The position numbers were made by a program, and so were the translations under genes. Below are positions 50,242 to 58,833 of a stretch of DNA of 64,000 bases, piece by piece (the stretch's first letter is position 1; every line of letters starts with the position of its first letter). The DNA lies in NCBI RefSeq assembly GCF_963675965.1, contig NZ_OY780935.1, positions 876,001 through 940,000 of the forward strand. Reading direction: 5' to 3'. The notes under the pieces are model-generated. The model was not told the origin of the DNA. It ran no database searches and saw nothing but the letters and a program-made list of their open reading frames with translations. Source of the DNA: an uncultured Celeribacter sp. Its GTDB lineage: Bacteria; Pseudomonadota; Alphaproteobacteria; Rhodobacterales; Rhodobacteraceae.

Positions 50242-51167
50242 GTTTCGGCCTCTGCAAAGGCTGCCAGCGCCGAAGGATCTTCCAAGGGCAGCGCCCGCGC
50301 GCCCTCAAACCCGGTCGTCCCAAGGCAGAACAGCTGCGTGGCCTCAAGTTCCTGTGCCAGCCATGGCACCAGCGCCTCAGGGCGGCCTTTCGGGCTGTGA
50401 ACCGCATCCAGCACCATTTTGGAGGGCGCCCAGACAGACAGCTCCCCCTGCTTCATCGCCCAGTCCAGTTCAGTACGCGTCGCGCGCACCACGCAGCGCG
50501 GATCGCGCGCCGCCAGACACCATGCGTTCTGTTCGATCGCCAGAAGATCAATACGGCGCTGCGCGGCAGTCTGTGTAGCCTGTGGCCAGCCCCCCAGCGG
50601 CCAGCCGACCGTGAGGATCACCGGACGCGGCAGCGCCGCCAGAGCGTCGAGCCATGCGTCAAGATGATCCGATCCCAGTGCCTCTGCCGAAAGATGTACG
50701 ATCCAGGGATGTGGCACAGGCGCCGCCATGTGTTCGGCACGTTCCCCAGCCTCGCCACTGGGACGCACAATCTCAACGCCCAACGCACCGGGGCCGCGAT
50801 CCAGCTTTTCGATCCGCACAAAAACGCGGAATGCCCGTGGTTCGCTCAGAATACGGTCGGCGATGCGCTCTGCCAGTGTTTCCAGAAGGTTCAGGCGCTC
50901 CGCCGCCAGTTCAATCTGTATCGCCTCGGTCAACCGATCATAGGACAGGATACGGTCAACATCGTCCTCGACAGGACCGCTGAGCGGCGTCAGTTCGACA
51001 ACGATGTTAAAAGCCACCCGCTGCGTCACGCCCCGCTCGGCCTGAAACGCCCCGATTTCAACCTCCACCACGTGATCGCGCAGCGAAATGCGGTCATATG
51101 GCGCGGCCTCGGCCGTGGCGGCGGCTCGGGCTTCGGGATGCGCGAAAGCCTGTCGTATCTCGGACAC
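50238..51167 (-). CDS. folB: Dihydroneopterin aldolase fused to a degenerate amino-acid-kinase-like domain
   Basis: Residues about 24-140 are a FolB tunnel-fold unit (RISLRDHVVEVEIGAF; LNLLETLAERIADRIL), which converts dihydroneopterin to hydroxymethyl-dihydropterin. Standard FolB is about 120 residues; this one has 309. The extra half (about 148-309) has the run of an amino acid kinase: VHLSAEAL, VILTVGWPLGGW, a Q-R-R-I-D-L-L-A helix, and VPWLAQELEATQLFCLG, but the lysine and glycine loop needed for ATP are not conserved. Start is a GTG at 51167 with AGGAGG upstream. Role of the second half is unknown. Confidence 0.85.
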   Translation of the reverse strand: MSEIRQAFAHPEARAAATAEAAPYDRISLRDHVVEVEIGAFQAERGVTQRVAFNIVVELTPLSGPVEDDVDRILSYDRLTEAIQIELAAERLNLLETLAERIADRILSEPRAFRVFVRIEKLDRGPGALGVEIVRPSGEAGERAEHMAAPVPHPWIVHLSAEALGSDHLDAWLDALAALPRPVILTVGWPLGGWPQATQTAAQRRIDLLAIEQNAWCLAARDPRCVVRATRTELDWAMKQGELSVWAPSKMVLDAVHSPKGRPEALVPWLAQELEATQLFCLGTTGFEGARALPLEDPSALAAFAEAET

Positions 51168-51273
51168 GGGGGGACTGCCTCCTGAATGGGTCTTCTTTGC
51201 GGCCTAGCTAATGCCTTTTGACCGAAAGGTCCAAGGCAATGTCACCCGGGAAAGCCCCTGTCCCGGAAACGGC

Positions 51274-51300
51274 AAAACCCTGCCGTTTTGCGGGCAGGGT
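51274..51300 (-). terminator. Terminator of the SleB-like gene
   Basis: Eight-base stem (51277-51284 with 51293-51300). On the minus strand it is followed by TTTT, 34 to 60 bases after the stop of the gene at 51334. Confidence 0.75.
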
Positions 51301-51333
51301 CTGAAACAAATCCGTGATCTGTCTGACGCGGCC

Positions 51334-52023
51334 TCAGGCCTGCGGCATGCGATAGAACATATGCACGCCGATCTGCGCGGTCTTGGAAAACTGGCGCGCC
51401 CAGCGCGGTGCCACTGCACGGGTGTGATAATGCGTTGCTCCGGCGGTCAATTGCCGCGGCGCGCCGTCCAGCATCAGACGTGCCACCTTGGCGACACGGT
51501 CCCAGGCAGTCTGTTCACTGACAACTTCTGCACGCCCGTCACAGGTATAGGTGAACTGACACTGATAGCGTTTGCCAGTGCCCTGATTGATCACGCCGCA
51601 GACGGTATTGGGGAATGCCTTGGAATCGACGCGATTGAGGATCACCTCGGCAACCGCGAACTGACCTTTGACGGTCTCGCCACGGGCCTCGAAATACAGC
51701 GCCTCGGCCAGACATTGCCATTGCGCATCCACGGCAGGTTCGGGCAACGCATCCAGAAAAGCTCTGGTGTATTCGATTTTGACCGGAGGCTTGGGTTTGG
51801 GCCGGGGCTTGAAGCTTTTAAGCAGCCGTTCGATTGACGCCTCATCCACGGCCTGCATGCCACTGCGCTCCTGATCCAGCAGTGCAGTCAGCTCCATCCC
51901 GAGCGCGAGTTGGGGGTCGTTCGAGTGGCTCATCTTGACCTCTGCAAAGCCCGTGCTCGGCAAAGAAGAGACGCCAAGCGTGACTGCGAGTGCAGACGCC
52001 TTTAGCCAGTGTAGAAATGTCAT
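51334..52023 (-). CDS. Cell-wall hydrolase, SleB (Hydrolase_2) family
   Basis: A 229-residue exported protein with signal peptide (ending LPSTGFAE) and a Pro/Lys-rich linker (KPRPKPKPP). The SleB-type domain follows from about residue 105: QCLAEALYFEARGETVKGQ with the catalytic Glu region, VAEVILNRVDSKAFPNTVCGVINQG, and TGATHYHT with HxH. It probably cleaves peptidoglycan in the periplasm. GGAGGGAA precedes the ATG. Alone in its transcript. Confidence 0.88.
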   Translation of the reverse strand: MTFLHWLKASALAVTLGVSSLPSTGFAEVKMSHSNDPQLALGMELTALLDQERSGMQAVDEASIERLLKSFKPRPKPKPPVKIEYTRAFLDALPEPAVDAQWQCLAEALYFEARGETVKGQFAVAEVILNRVDSKAFPNTVCGVINQGTGKRYQCQFTYTCDGRAEVVSEQTAWDRVAKVARLMLDGAPRQLTAGATHYHTRAVAPRWARQFSKTAQIGVHMFYRMPQA

Positions 52024-52225
52024 CTGTTCCCTCCATTGCGCCCAAGCAGCAGGGCCTCACGGTGGTTGTTCGGCGGCGGGAATAGGTGAAAATGCACGAA
52101 AGGTCCACCCACGGGCCTTCAAGCCCGGGTGATCGGCGTCAAGACCTTCCTGTTCTCAGAGCAAAATGAGTGGCAAAATATCTTCTCGCCGCCTTTAAAT
52201 TCAGCAACTTGCATGCGAACTGTGA

Positions 52226-54769
52226 CTATTTTGCCTCTTGAGCGACAAGCTGCGCAGCCGCGAGCCGTGCAACCGGCACCCGGAAGGGCGAACAGGAGAC
52301 ATAATCGAATCCCGCAGCCCTGCAAAAGGCGATAGATTCGGGATTGCCTCCATGCTCGCCGCAAACGGCCACTGTCAGATCAGAGCGGGACGCGCGCCCG
52401 CGTTCAGCGCCGATCTGCAACAGCTCTCCGACCCCTTCGAAATCCAAGGTGTGGAACGGATCCTCGGGGAAAACGCCCTGTTGGACATAGGCATTCATGA
52501 AGCGCCCTGCATCGTCGCGCGACAGACCGTAGGCCATCTGCGTCAAATCGTTCGTCCCAAAAGACATGAAAGCCGCATGCTGGGCAATGTCGCCCGCTCG
52601 CAGTGCCGCGCGTGGGGTCTCCACCATGACCCCCAGACGATAGGTGAAATTCGCTCCGGTCTCATTGCGTACGGCGGCGGCAACGCTGTCGATCTGGGTC
52701 TTGACCAGCTCCACCTCACGCTTGGCGGAAACCAGCGGGATCATGATCTCCGGGACGATCGGTGCGCCGTGTTTCGACGCCTCGACGGTGGCCTCAAAAA
52801 TAGCACGGGCCTGCATCTCGTAAATCTCCGGGAAGGTTATCCCCAGACGCACCCCGCGCATGCCCAGCATCGGGTTGAATTCGGACAACCATTCGATACG
52901 ACGCGTCACCTCGGACAGGGGCCGATCCAGCGCCTCGGCAAGCTCTTTGGCACCCTGACGGTCCGACGGCAGGAATTCATGCAATGGCGGATCAAACAGC
53001 CGGATACAAACCGGCAGCCCCTCCATGATCCGGAACAATTCGATAAAGTCAGAGCGCTGCATCGGCAGCAAACGCGAAATCGCTTCTGAACGGTCGTCAT
53101 GTTTGTCAGCGAAAATCATCTCACGCATCACCGTCAGACGATCACCTTCAAAAAACATATGTTCGGTCCGGCACAGCCCGATCCCCTGCGCCTTGAAATC
53201 GCGGGCCACGGCCGCGTCTGCCGGCGTATCTGCGTTGGCGCGCACTCCGATGTCGCGAATCGCGTCGGCCCATTCCATCAACTGCAGGTACCAGTGATCC
53301 TTGGCCGGCGGCATCATCTTGGCCGCCCCCAGCAGCGCCTCCCCTGCCGATCCATCAATCGTCAGAACATCGCCTTCGTTCAAAATCCGTCCGTCAGCCA
53401 GCGTCAGCGTCTTGTCGCGGGAATTGATCCGGATCGACGCACCGACAACACAGGGCACCCCCATGCCGCGCGCGATCACCGCCGCATGCGAGGTCACCCC
53501 GCCGCGTTCGGTCAGAATCCCGACCGAGGAATGCATGCCCCGGATGTCTTCGGGTGTGGTTTCGCGCCGCACCAGCAGACAGGGTTCGCCGCGCGCCTCA
53601 TAGGTCTGGGCGACCGAAGAGTTGAACACGATCCGCCCGACGGCCCCGCCCGGAGAGGCGGCGATGCCCTTGGCCACCACATCACGCGGCGAAAACGGAT
53701 CGATCTGCGGGTGCAGCAATTCGGTCAGCGACCGGGCCGGCACTCGGATCAGCGCCTCTTCGCGCGGGATGATCCCGTCCTCGGCCAGTTGCACGGCCGC
53801 GCGCAGCCCCGCGCGCGACGACCGCGGCACGCGCACCGCGTCCAAAATCCACAACCGACCATTTTCAATGGTAAATTCAACCTGCATCTCTTCACGCAGC
53901 TTGATCCGGCACAGGCGCGACATCTCTGTCAGCCGGGCGAAAATCTCGGGGGCTTCAGTTTCAAGTGACCGGCCCCGCCCGTCAGCGGTCAGGAACATGG
54001 CCTCGCCATTGGCACTCAGGGCATCGCGCCCCTGCGATTGCCGCAGATAGCGTCCTTTGACCATGGGTTCGCCAGTGTCGCCGTCGATCAACTGGATGAC
54101 CCCAGCGCCGCTTTCCCCTAGCCCCATGCCCAGCGCCATGCTCTGCACGATCAGCCCGAGCCCCGCGTCGGCAGGCGCACCTTTGGCCTGTCGCAACAAC
54201 CGTGCCGTCGTACCCTCCCAGGCACGCGCCATAGAGCGCAACACATGTCCCAGCTGGTGTGCAGGGTCTTGGGGAAAGGGATCGCCGGTTTCATCCTCAT
54301 GCGCGTCCAGCGCCTCTTTCAGCGCCTCATGCACCGACACAGACTTGTCAAATTCGAACAATTCCGGATCAAGCCGTTCGACATGCACGGCATAGGCTTG
54401 CACAAATCGCAGATACAGCGCATCCGCCGCGTCGGACCCATGTGTCTGGGTCAGCTCCGCATGACGGGCGTCATTCATCCCGATGTTGAGGATCGCTCCC
54501 GGCCCGCCCCAGTCGGGATCTTCGGAGGATGGCCGCACCGACAGCAGCGGCGCATCCCCGAACAGGCGCATCAGCCCCTGCATGTCGAAACTGTGCCCTT
54601 CGGCAATCCGGTGCACCGCATCAAAGGAGAGCGCGACGGTTTCCGGCAAGGGCAGATCCAGACGGATCAGCCGCTGCAGACATTTCGCACGACCACCATG
54701 GGTTTTCACGGCAATCGGTGCGACGCGTCGAATGCGGGTGAACCCTAGAATGTCATTGTCTTGCTGCAC
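52226..54769 (-). CDS. Pyruvate, phosphate dikinase-like PEP-utilising protein with altered ATP-grasp domain
   Basis: An 847-residue protein with the PPDK layout. The N-terminal half corresponds to the ATP-binding domain but is divergent (VKTHGGRAKCLQRL; VRPSSEDPDW). The swivelling phospho-His domain is intact (GGVTSHAAVIARG, His428), and so is the PEP/pyruvate barrel (GLCRTEHMFFEGD, MLGMRGVRLG, GTNDLTQMAYGLSRDD, and CGEHGG near 803). The LQTR of the ATP domain, with residues that hold ATP, is LDAV here (309-312). Start is a GTG at 54769 backed by GGGAGGT. It may not be a working dikinase. Confidence 0.85.
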   Translation of the reverse strand: MQQDNDILGFTRIRRVAPIAVKTHGGRAKCLQRLIRLDLPLPETVALSFDAVHRIAEGHSFDMQGLMRLFGDAPLLSVRPSSEDPDWGGPGAILNIGMNDARHAELTQTHGSDAADALYLRFVQAYAVHVERLDPELFEFDKSVSVHEALKEALDAHEDETGDPFPQDPAHQLGHVLRSMARAWEGTTARLLRQAKGAPADAGLGLIVQSMALGMGLGESGAGVIQLIDGDTGEPMVKGRYLRQSQGRDALSANGEAMFLTADGRGRSLETEAPEIFARLTEMSRLCRIKLREEMQVEFTIENGRLWILDAVRVPRSSRAGLRAAVQLAEDGIIPREEALIRVPARSLTELLHPQIDPFSPRDVVAKGIAASPGGAVGRIVFNSSVAQTYEARGEPCLLVRRETTPEDIRGMHSSVGILTERGGVTSHAAVIARGMGVPCVVGASIRINSRDKTLTLADGRILNEGDVLTIDGSAGEALLGAAKMMPPAKDHWYLQLMEWADAIRDIGVRANADTPADAAVARDFKAQGIGLCRTEHMFFEGDRLTVMREMIFADKHDDRSEAISRLLPMQRSDFIELFRIMEGLPVCIRLFDPPLHEFLPSDRQGAKELAEALDRPLSEVTRRIEWLSEFNPMLGMRGVRLGITFPEIYEMQARAIFEATVEASKHGAPIVPEIMIPLVSAKREVELVKTQIDSVAAAVRNETGANFTYRLGVMVETPRAALRAGDIAQHAAFMSFGTNDLTQMAYGLSRDDAGRFMNAYVQQGVFPEDPFHTLDFEGVGELLQIGAERGRASRSDLTVAVCGEHGGNPESIAFCRAAGFDYVSCSPFRVPVARLAAAQLVAQEAK

Positions 54770-54833
54770 TGCGGCACCTCCCTTTGGAACCGAAGCCTAC
54801 GCGCCCAAACACAGCGCGCGCAACAACAAAGGT

Positions 54834-54859
54834 CCGTGGCGCCGGATTTGACGCCACGG
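54834..54859 (-). terminator. Hairpin after glyS
   Basis: Eight-base perfect stem (54834-54841 with 54852-54859), 27 bases after the glyS stop, with a short T-rich stretch beyond on the minus strand. Probable terminator of the glyQ-glyS operon ahead of the PPDK-like gene. Confidence 0.6.
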
Positions 54860-54885
54860 CCAAAGCTGAGTGATGTGATTTTGCC

Positions 54886-57129
54886 TTAGCTTTCGACGCG
54901 GGTCAGATCGGCAACCGACAGACAAATATCGCGAATTCGGCCCAGAAGGTTGAGACGATTGCGCCGCACGATGTCATTGTCCGCATTGACCTGCACCGCG
55001 TCAAAGAAGGCATCGACCGCCGGGCGCAGACCGGCCATGGCCGCCATGGCCACAGCAAAGTCTTCCTGCGCCATCGCAGGTTTGATCTTGGTCTCGGCCA
55101 CATCGAGCGCCGCAAAGAGCGCACGCTCTTCTTCTGTTTCGGCGAATTTGATGTCCGGGCCGAAGCTGTATTCGACCCCGTCTTTCTCTTCGGCCTGCGT
55201 CAGAATGTTGTTGGCTCGTTTGAAGCCCTGTATCAGGTTGGCCCCATCTTCGGTCGCCAGAACCTCGGACAGCGCACGGGCGCGCTTCACCAACAGCGTG
55301 ATGTCATCGGCCCCCTCCATCGCAAGACAGGCGTCGATCACGTCGTGACGAATGCCTTCATCCTTGAGGAAGACTTTCAAACGGTCATGGAAGAAACTGA
55401 GCAGATCTTTGGAGACATCCGGCACGGATCCCGCCATTTCGGTCACAGCGTCCCTTTCATCCTCAGACAGCTTATCGCCGATGGCATCGAGAGCTGCCCC
55501 GAAAACACCGTGTTCGGCGATTTCCTGCAAGATTTCCTTCAGCGTATCGATCACGCCGTCATCTTCCACGCCGTCATCTTCGTCCGCGACAGCAATCGTA
55601 TTGGCCAGCAACTGCATATCAATGAAGCGATCCAGCTTCAGGCGCACCTCATTGGTCAACAACAGACGGATCACCCCAAGCGCGGCGCGCCGCAGCGCGA
55701 AGGGGTCTTTCGACCCGGTGGGCTTTTCATCAATCGCCCAAAAACCTGTCAGCGTATCAAGCTTGTCAGCCAGCGCGACCGCGACCGACACCGGGTCTGT
55801 CGGCACATCGTCAGACGGGCCAAGCGGCGAATAATGGTCACGGCAGGCGTCAGAAACGGCATCAGACAGCCCAGCTTTCTTGGCGTAGTAGCGCCCCATG
55901 ATCCCCTGCAATTCCGGGAATTCATAAACCATTTCCGAGCTATGATCGGCCTTTGCGATTTTCGCGGCCAGTTCGGCATCAGCTGCATCGGCACCCACGA
56001 TCGGGGCGATCTCGCGTGCCAGTTGCGCGATGCGCGCGATCCGCTGCCCCTGCGAGCCAAGCTTGTTATGGAACGTCACATGGGCCAGCGGCGCGGCCAT
56101 GGCTTCAAGCCCCTCGCGGGCGACCGTGCGCACATCATTTTCCCAGAAGAACTTCGCATCAGACAGACGCGCAGAGAGCACCTTTTGGTTGCCCGCCAGA
56201 ATGGTCGCGCCATTGTCCGCGGTCTCGCGGTTGGCAACGGTGACGAATTTCTCGATCCGTCCAGTTTTCGGGTTGCGCACGGAAAAGAACTTTTGATGTT
56301 CTTTCATCGAGGTCTGCAGCACTTCCGGCGGCAGCTCCAGAAAATCTGCGCCAATCTCACCCATCAGCACGACTGGCCATTCCACCAGCCCGGCCACCTC
56401 TGCCAGCAACCCGGCATCCTCGACCACCTCAAGCCCCTGCGCAAAAGCCTGATTGGTGGCGTCATGCCAGATGTGATCGGCACGTTCGGCCGGATCAAGC
56501 ACGACAAAATTCTGTTTCAACTTGGTGACATAGTCGTCAAAGCCCGTGACCTTGAACGATCCCGGCGCCATGAAACGATGGCCCCAGACCGTGTTCCCGG
56601 CCTTGATCCCGTCAATCTCAAGCGGCACGACTTCGGCCCCGTCTTCGGCACTGAGCAGGCAGACGATGGAATGCAGCGGCCGCACCCATTTCAGGCTGCC
56701 CGCGCCCCAGCGCATGGATTTCGGCCAGGGGAAATTGCGCACAGTGGCCTCAAGCACCTCGGCCACGATCTCGGCCGCGGGGCGGCCCGGCTTGGTGAGT
56801 TTGGCGAAGTAGACCTGGCCCTTTTTCTCGTCGCGGATTTCCAGATCGTCTTTGGTCACGCCAGCCCCACGCAAAAAGCCTTCAATGGCTTTCTCGGGCG
56901 CATCGACACGCGGACCTTTGCGTTCCTCGACCGTGGTCGGGCTTTCGGCGAGCAGACCCTCGACCGACAGGGCCAGACGGCGCGGCGTGGCAAAAGCCCC
57001 GGCAGAGGCATAGGTCAGACCGGCCTCGACCAGACCATCGGTGATGCGTTTTTTCAGATCCTCGGAGGCGCGTTTTTGCATCCGGGCGGGGATCTCTTCC
57101 GAAAAAAGTTCAATCAGCAAATCGGGCAT
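54886..57129 (-). CDS. glyS: Glycine--tRNA ligase beta subunit
   Basis: Beta subunit of the bacterial alpha2beta2 glycyl-tRNA synthetase, 747 residues. MPDLLIELFSEEIPARMQKRA at the N-terminus, the TPRRLALSVEG block, VLMGEIGADFLELPPEVLQTSM and the HD-like DHSSEMVYEFPELQGIMGRYYAK all match. AAGGAAA precedes the start. It carries a short acidic insert (DEDDGVEDDGV) near residue 510. It stands two bases after a small exported-protein gene that follows glyQ. Confidence 0.96.
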   Translation of the reverse strand: MPDLLIELFSEEIPARMQKRASEDLKKRITDGLVEAGLTYASAGAFATPRRLALSVEGLLAESPTTVEERKGPRVDAPEKAIEGFLRGAGVTKDDLEIRDEKKGQVYFAKLTKPGRPAAEIVAEVLEATVRNFPWPKSMRWGAGSLKWVRPLHSIVCLLSAEDGAEVVPLEIDGIKAGNTVWGHRFMAPGSFKVTGFDDYVTKLKQNFVVLDPAERADHIWHDATNQAFAQGLEVVEDAGLLAEVAGLVEWPVVLMGEIGADFLELPPEVLQTSMKEHQKFFSVRNPKTGRIEKFVTVANRETADNGATILAGNQKVLSARLSDAKFFWENDVRTVAREGLEAMAAPLAHVTFHNKLGSQGQRIARIAQLAREIAPIVGADAADAELAAKIAKADHSSEMVYEFPELQGIMGRYYAKKAGLSDAVSDACRDHYSPLGPSDDVPTDPVSVAVALADKLDTLTGFWAIDEKPTGSKDPFALRRAALGVIRLLLTNEVRLKLDRFIDMQLLANTIAVADEDDGVEDDGVIDTLKEILQEIAEHGVFGAALDAIGDKLSEDERDAVTEMAGSVPDVSKDLLSFFHDRLKVFLKDEGIRHDVIDACLAMEGADDITLLVKRARALSEVLATEDGANLIQGFKRANNILTQAEEKDGVEYSFGPDIKFAETEEERALFAALDVAETKIKPAMAQEDFAVAMAAMAGLRPAVDAFFDAVQVNADNDIVRRNRLNLLGRIRDICLSVADLTRVES

Positions 57130-57131
57130 GG

Positions 57132-57659
57132 TCAGTTTCCTTCAGGCGCGGGCGGACAGCCCATGGGGGCCGGATCGCCGTCGAATACGGCATCGCCACA
57201 GCGGTTGATCTGGTTCCAGGCAAAACCGTGGCCGTCAGGGTAGACGGCAATCACGCGGTCAATGCCATATTCAATATTCTCTTCGCCCATAAAAGCCAGC
57301 GCCGCGCCGCTTTCCAGATCCGCGCCGATCTTTTTGGCGTCGAAACAGGAAAACCACTTGGGCGCAATCAGCGGCTCAGGGCGATCGTAGGGTTCGAAGG
57401 TCTCACTCATCATCGCCACCGAGAGCGGCGTGGTGAAACAGGCGCGAAATCTGATCGGCGAGGTGTCGGCATCAATGCCTTCAAAGCTCTCGGCAAGAAT
57501 GTCTTCCGTCAGGCCTTCAAAGGTGGTCGCACGTACCGCGGCTGCCGGTGCGGACACGTCCAGCCGGTCATAATAGGCATAGACCTGCGTGTAATAGAGG
57601 CCTGCCCCGAAGAGGAGAGAGAACACCACGATAAACCCTGCGATCAGCTTTCCGCTCAT
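57132..57659 (-). CDS. Exported or membrane-anchored protein between glyQ and glyS (DUF6446-like)
   Basis: A 175-residue protein with an N-terminal signal-anchor (KLIAGFIVVFSLLFGAGLYY) and a periplasmic domain with four cysteines (in RACFTT, WFSCFD, NRCGD and MGCPP), likely paired. FAWNQINRCGDAVFDG is the best-looking conserved block. I recall it as DUF6446, located between glyQ and glyS in this family of bacteria. It has no visible link to tRNA charging. One base from glyQ and two from glyS, so co-translated. Confidence 0.75.
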   Translation of the reverse strand: MSGKLIAGFIVVFSLLFGAGLYYTQVYAYYDRLDVSAPAAAVRATTFEGLTEDILAESFEGIDADTSPIRFRACFTTPLSVAMMSETFEPYDRPEPLIAPKWFSCFDAKKIGADLESGAALAFMGEENIEYGIDRVIAVYPDGHGFAWNQINRCGDAVFDGDPAPMGCPPAPEGN

Positions 57660-57660
57660 G

Positions 57661-58602
57661 TCAGCTCACGGCCTCGGGCATATAGCCGCCTGCCGTCGTC
57701 TGCACAAAGGCGTCGGCACAGGCCTTGGCCAGCGTGCGCACGCGACCGATATAGGCCTGACGTTCGGTGACCGAAATCACCCCGCGGGCGTCAAGCAGGT
57801 TGAACAGGTGGCTGGCCTTGATGCACTGGTCATAGGCCGGGTGCACCATGATAATCCGCTTGCCGGTTTTGGGGTCTTCGGCCGGTTGCGCCAGAAGCGC
57901 GTGACATTCGGCTTCGGCCTCTTCGAAATGCTTGAGCAGCATCTCGGTGTTGGCCGCATCAAAGTTGTGGCGCGAATACTCTTCTTCGGTCTGCTTGAAC
58001 ACGTCGCCATAGCTCAGCGGAATCGGTGATTGCGGATCGTTGAAGGGCATATTCATCACATGGTCGATGCCCAGAACATACATCGCCAGACGTTCCAGCC
58101 CGTAGGTCAGCTCACCAGACACCGGCTTGCAGTCATGCCCGCCGACCTGTTGGAAATAGGTGAACTGGCTGACTTCCATCCCGTCACACCAAACTTCCCA
58201 GCCCAGCCCCCAGGCGCCCAGCGTCGGGCTTTCCCAGTCGTCTTCGACGAAACGGATGTCGTGCATTTCGGTGTCGATGCCGATGGCTTTCAGAGATCCC
58301 AGATAGAGCTCCTGCAGATCCGGCGGGCTCGGTTTGATCAGCACCTGATATTGGTAATAGTGCTGCAGCCGGTTCGGGTTTTCGCCATAGCGCCCATCGG
58401 TCGGACGGCGCGAGGGCTGCACATAGGCCGCAGCCCAGGAGGTTGTGCCCAAGGAGCGCAGCGTCGTGGCAGGATGGAATGTGCCCGCACCGACCTCCAT
58501 GTCGTAGGGTTGCAGGATGGCACAGCCTTTTGCGGCCCAATAGGCCTGCAGGCGCAGGATGATTTCCTGAAAGGAGCGCGGTTTTTGGGTCGTCTCGGAC
58601 AT
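57661..58602 (-). CDS. glyQ: Glycine--tRNA ligase alpha subunit
   Basis: Class II aminoacyl-tRNA synthetase catalytic subunit, 313 residues. Evidence is SFQEIILRLQAYWAAKGCAIL, EVGAGTFHPATTLRSLG, QPSRRPTDGRYGENPNRLQHYYQ and FTYFQQVGGHDCKPVSGELTYGLERLAMY (motif 3 region). First gene of the glyQ-X-glyS operon, with a likely promoter just upstream. Confidence 0.97.
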   Translation of the reverse strand: MSETTQKPRSFQEIILRLQAYWAAKGCAILQPYDMEVGAGTFHPATTLRSLGTTSWAAAYVQPSRRPTDGRYGENPNRLQHYYQYQVLIKPSPPDLQELYLGSLKAIGIDTEMHDIRFVEDDWESPTLGAWGLGWEVWCDGMEVSQFTYFQQVGGHDCKPVSGELTYGLERLAMYVLGIDHVMNMPFNDPQSPIPLSYGDVFKQTEEEYSRHNFDAANTEMLLKHFEEAEAECHALLAQPAEDPKTGKRIIMVHPAYDQCIKASHLFNLLDARGVISVTERQAYIGRVRTLAKACADAFVQTTAGGYMPEAVS

Positions 58603-58642
58603 GGGGTAATCTCAGCCTTAGGAGCTTTGCAAACGCGGGTCT

Positions 58643-58671
58643 TCACTAGCCAAGGGCGACCGGGGCGTCAA
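58643..58671 (-). promoter_or_regulatory. Candidate glyQ-glyS promoter
   Basis: On the minus strand TTGACG (58666-58671) and TAGTGA (58643-58648) are 17 bases apart, with the glyQ ATG about 35 bases after the expected start point. Reasonable sigma70-type pair, by eye. Confidence 0.4.
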
Positions 58672-58833
58672 TCGAAAGGCACCGTAGCGGGGGTAATCGC
58701 GCAGAATTGTCGCCTCGACCCTGCTTTCTGCCCGCATCGAAGATGCCAGATGTTGACCTCAAGGCAAAACCCGTCTTCTCTGCGCAGGATAAAACCGGGG
58801 CGCAAGCCCAGTCGAACGTAAGTAAGGGTCTCC

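Noticed and set aside
52106..52132. Hairpin after the PPDK-like gene
   Set aside because: Stem is interrupted and lies about 100 bases past the stop, with only scattered T; not called.
55345..57243. 632-codon plus-strand frame across glyS
   Set aside because: Antisense to glyS, with composition typical of a reverse-strand artefact.
58603..58833. Glycine riboswitch or T-box upstream of glyQ
   Set aside because: The leader implied by the promoter is about 35 bases, too short for either; no matching core seen.
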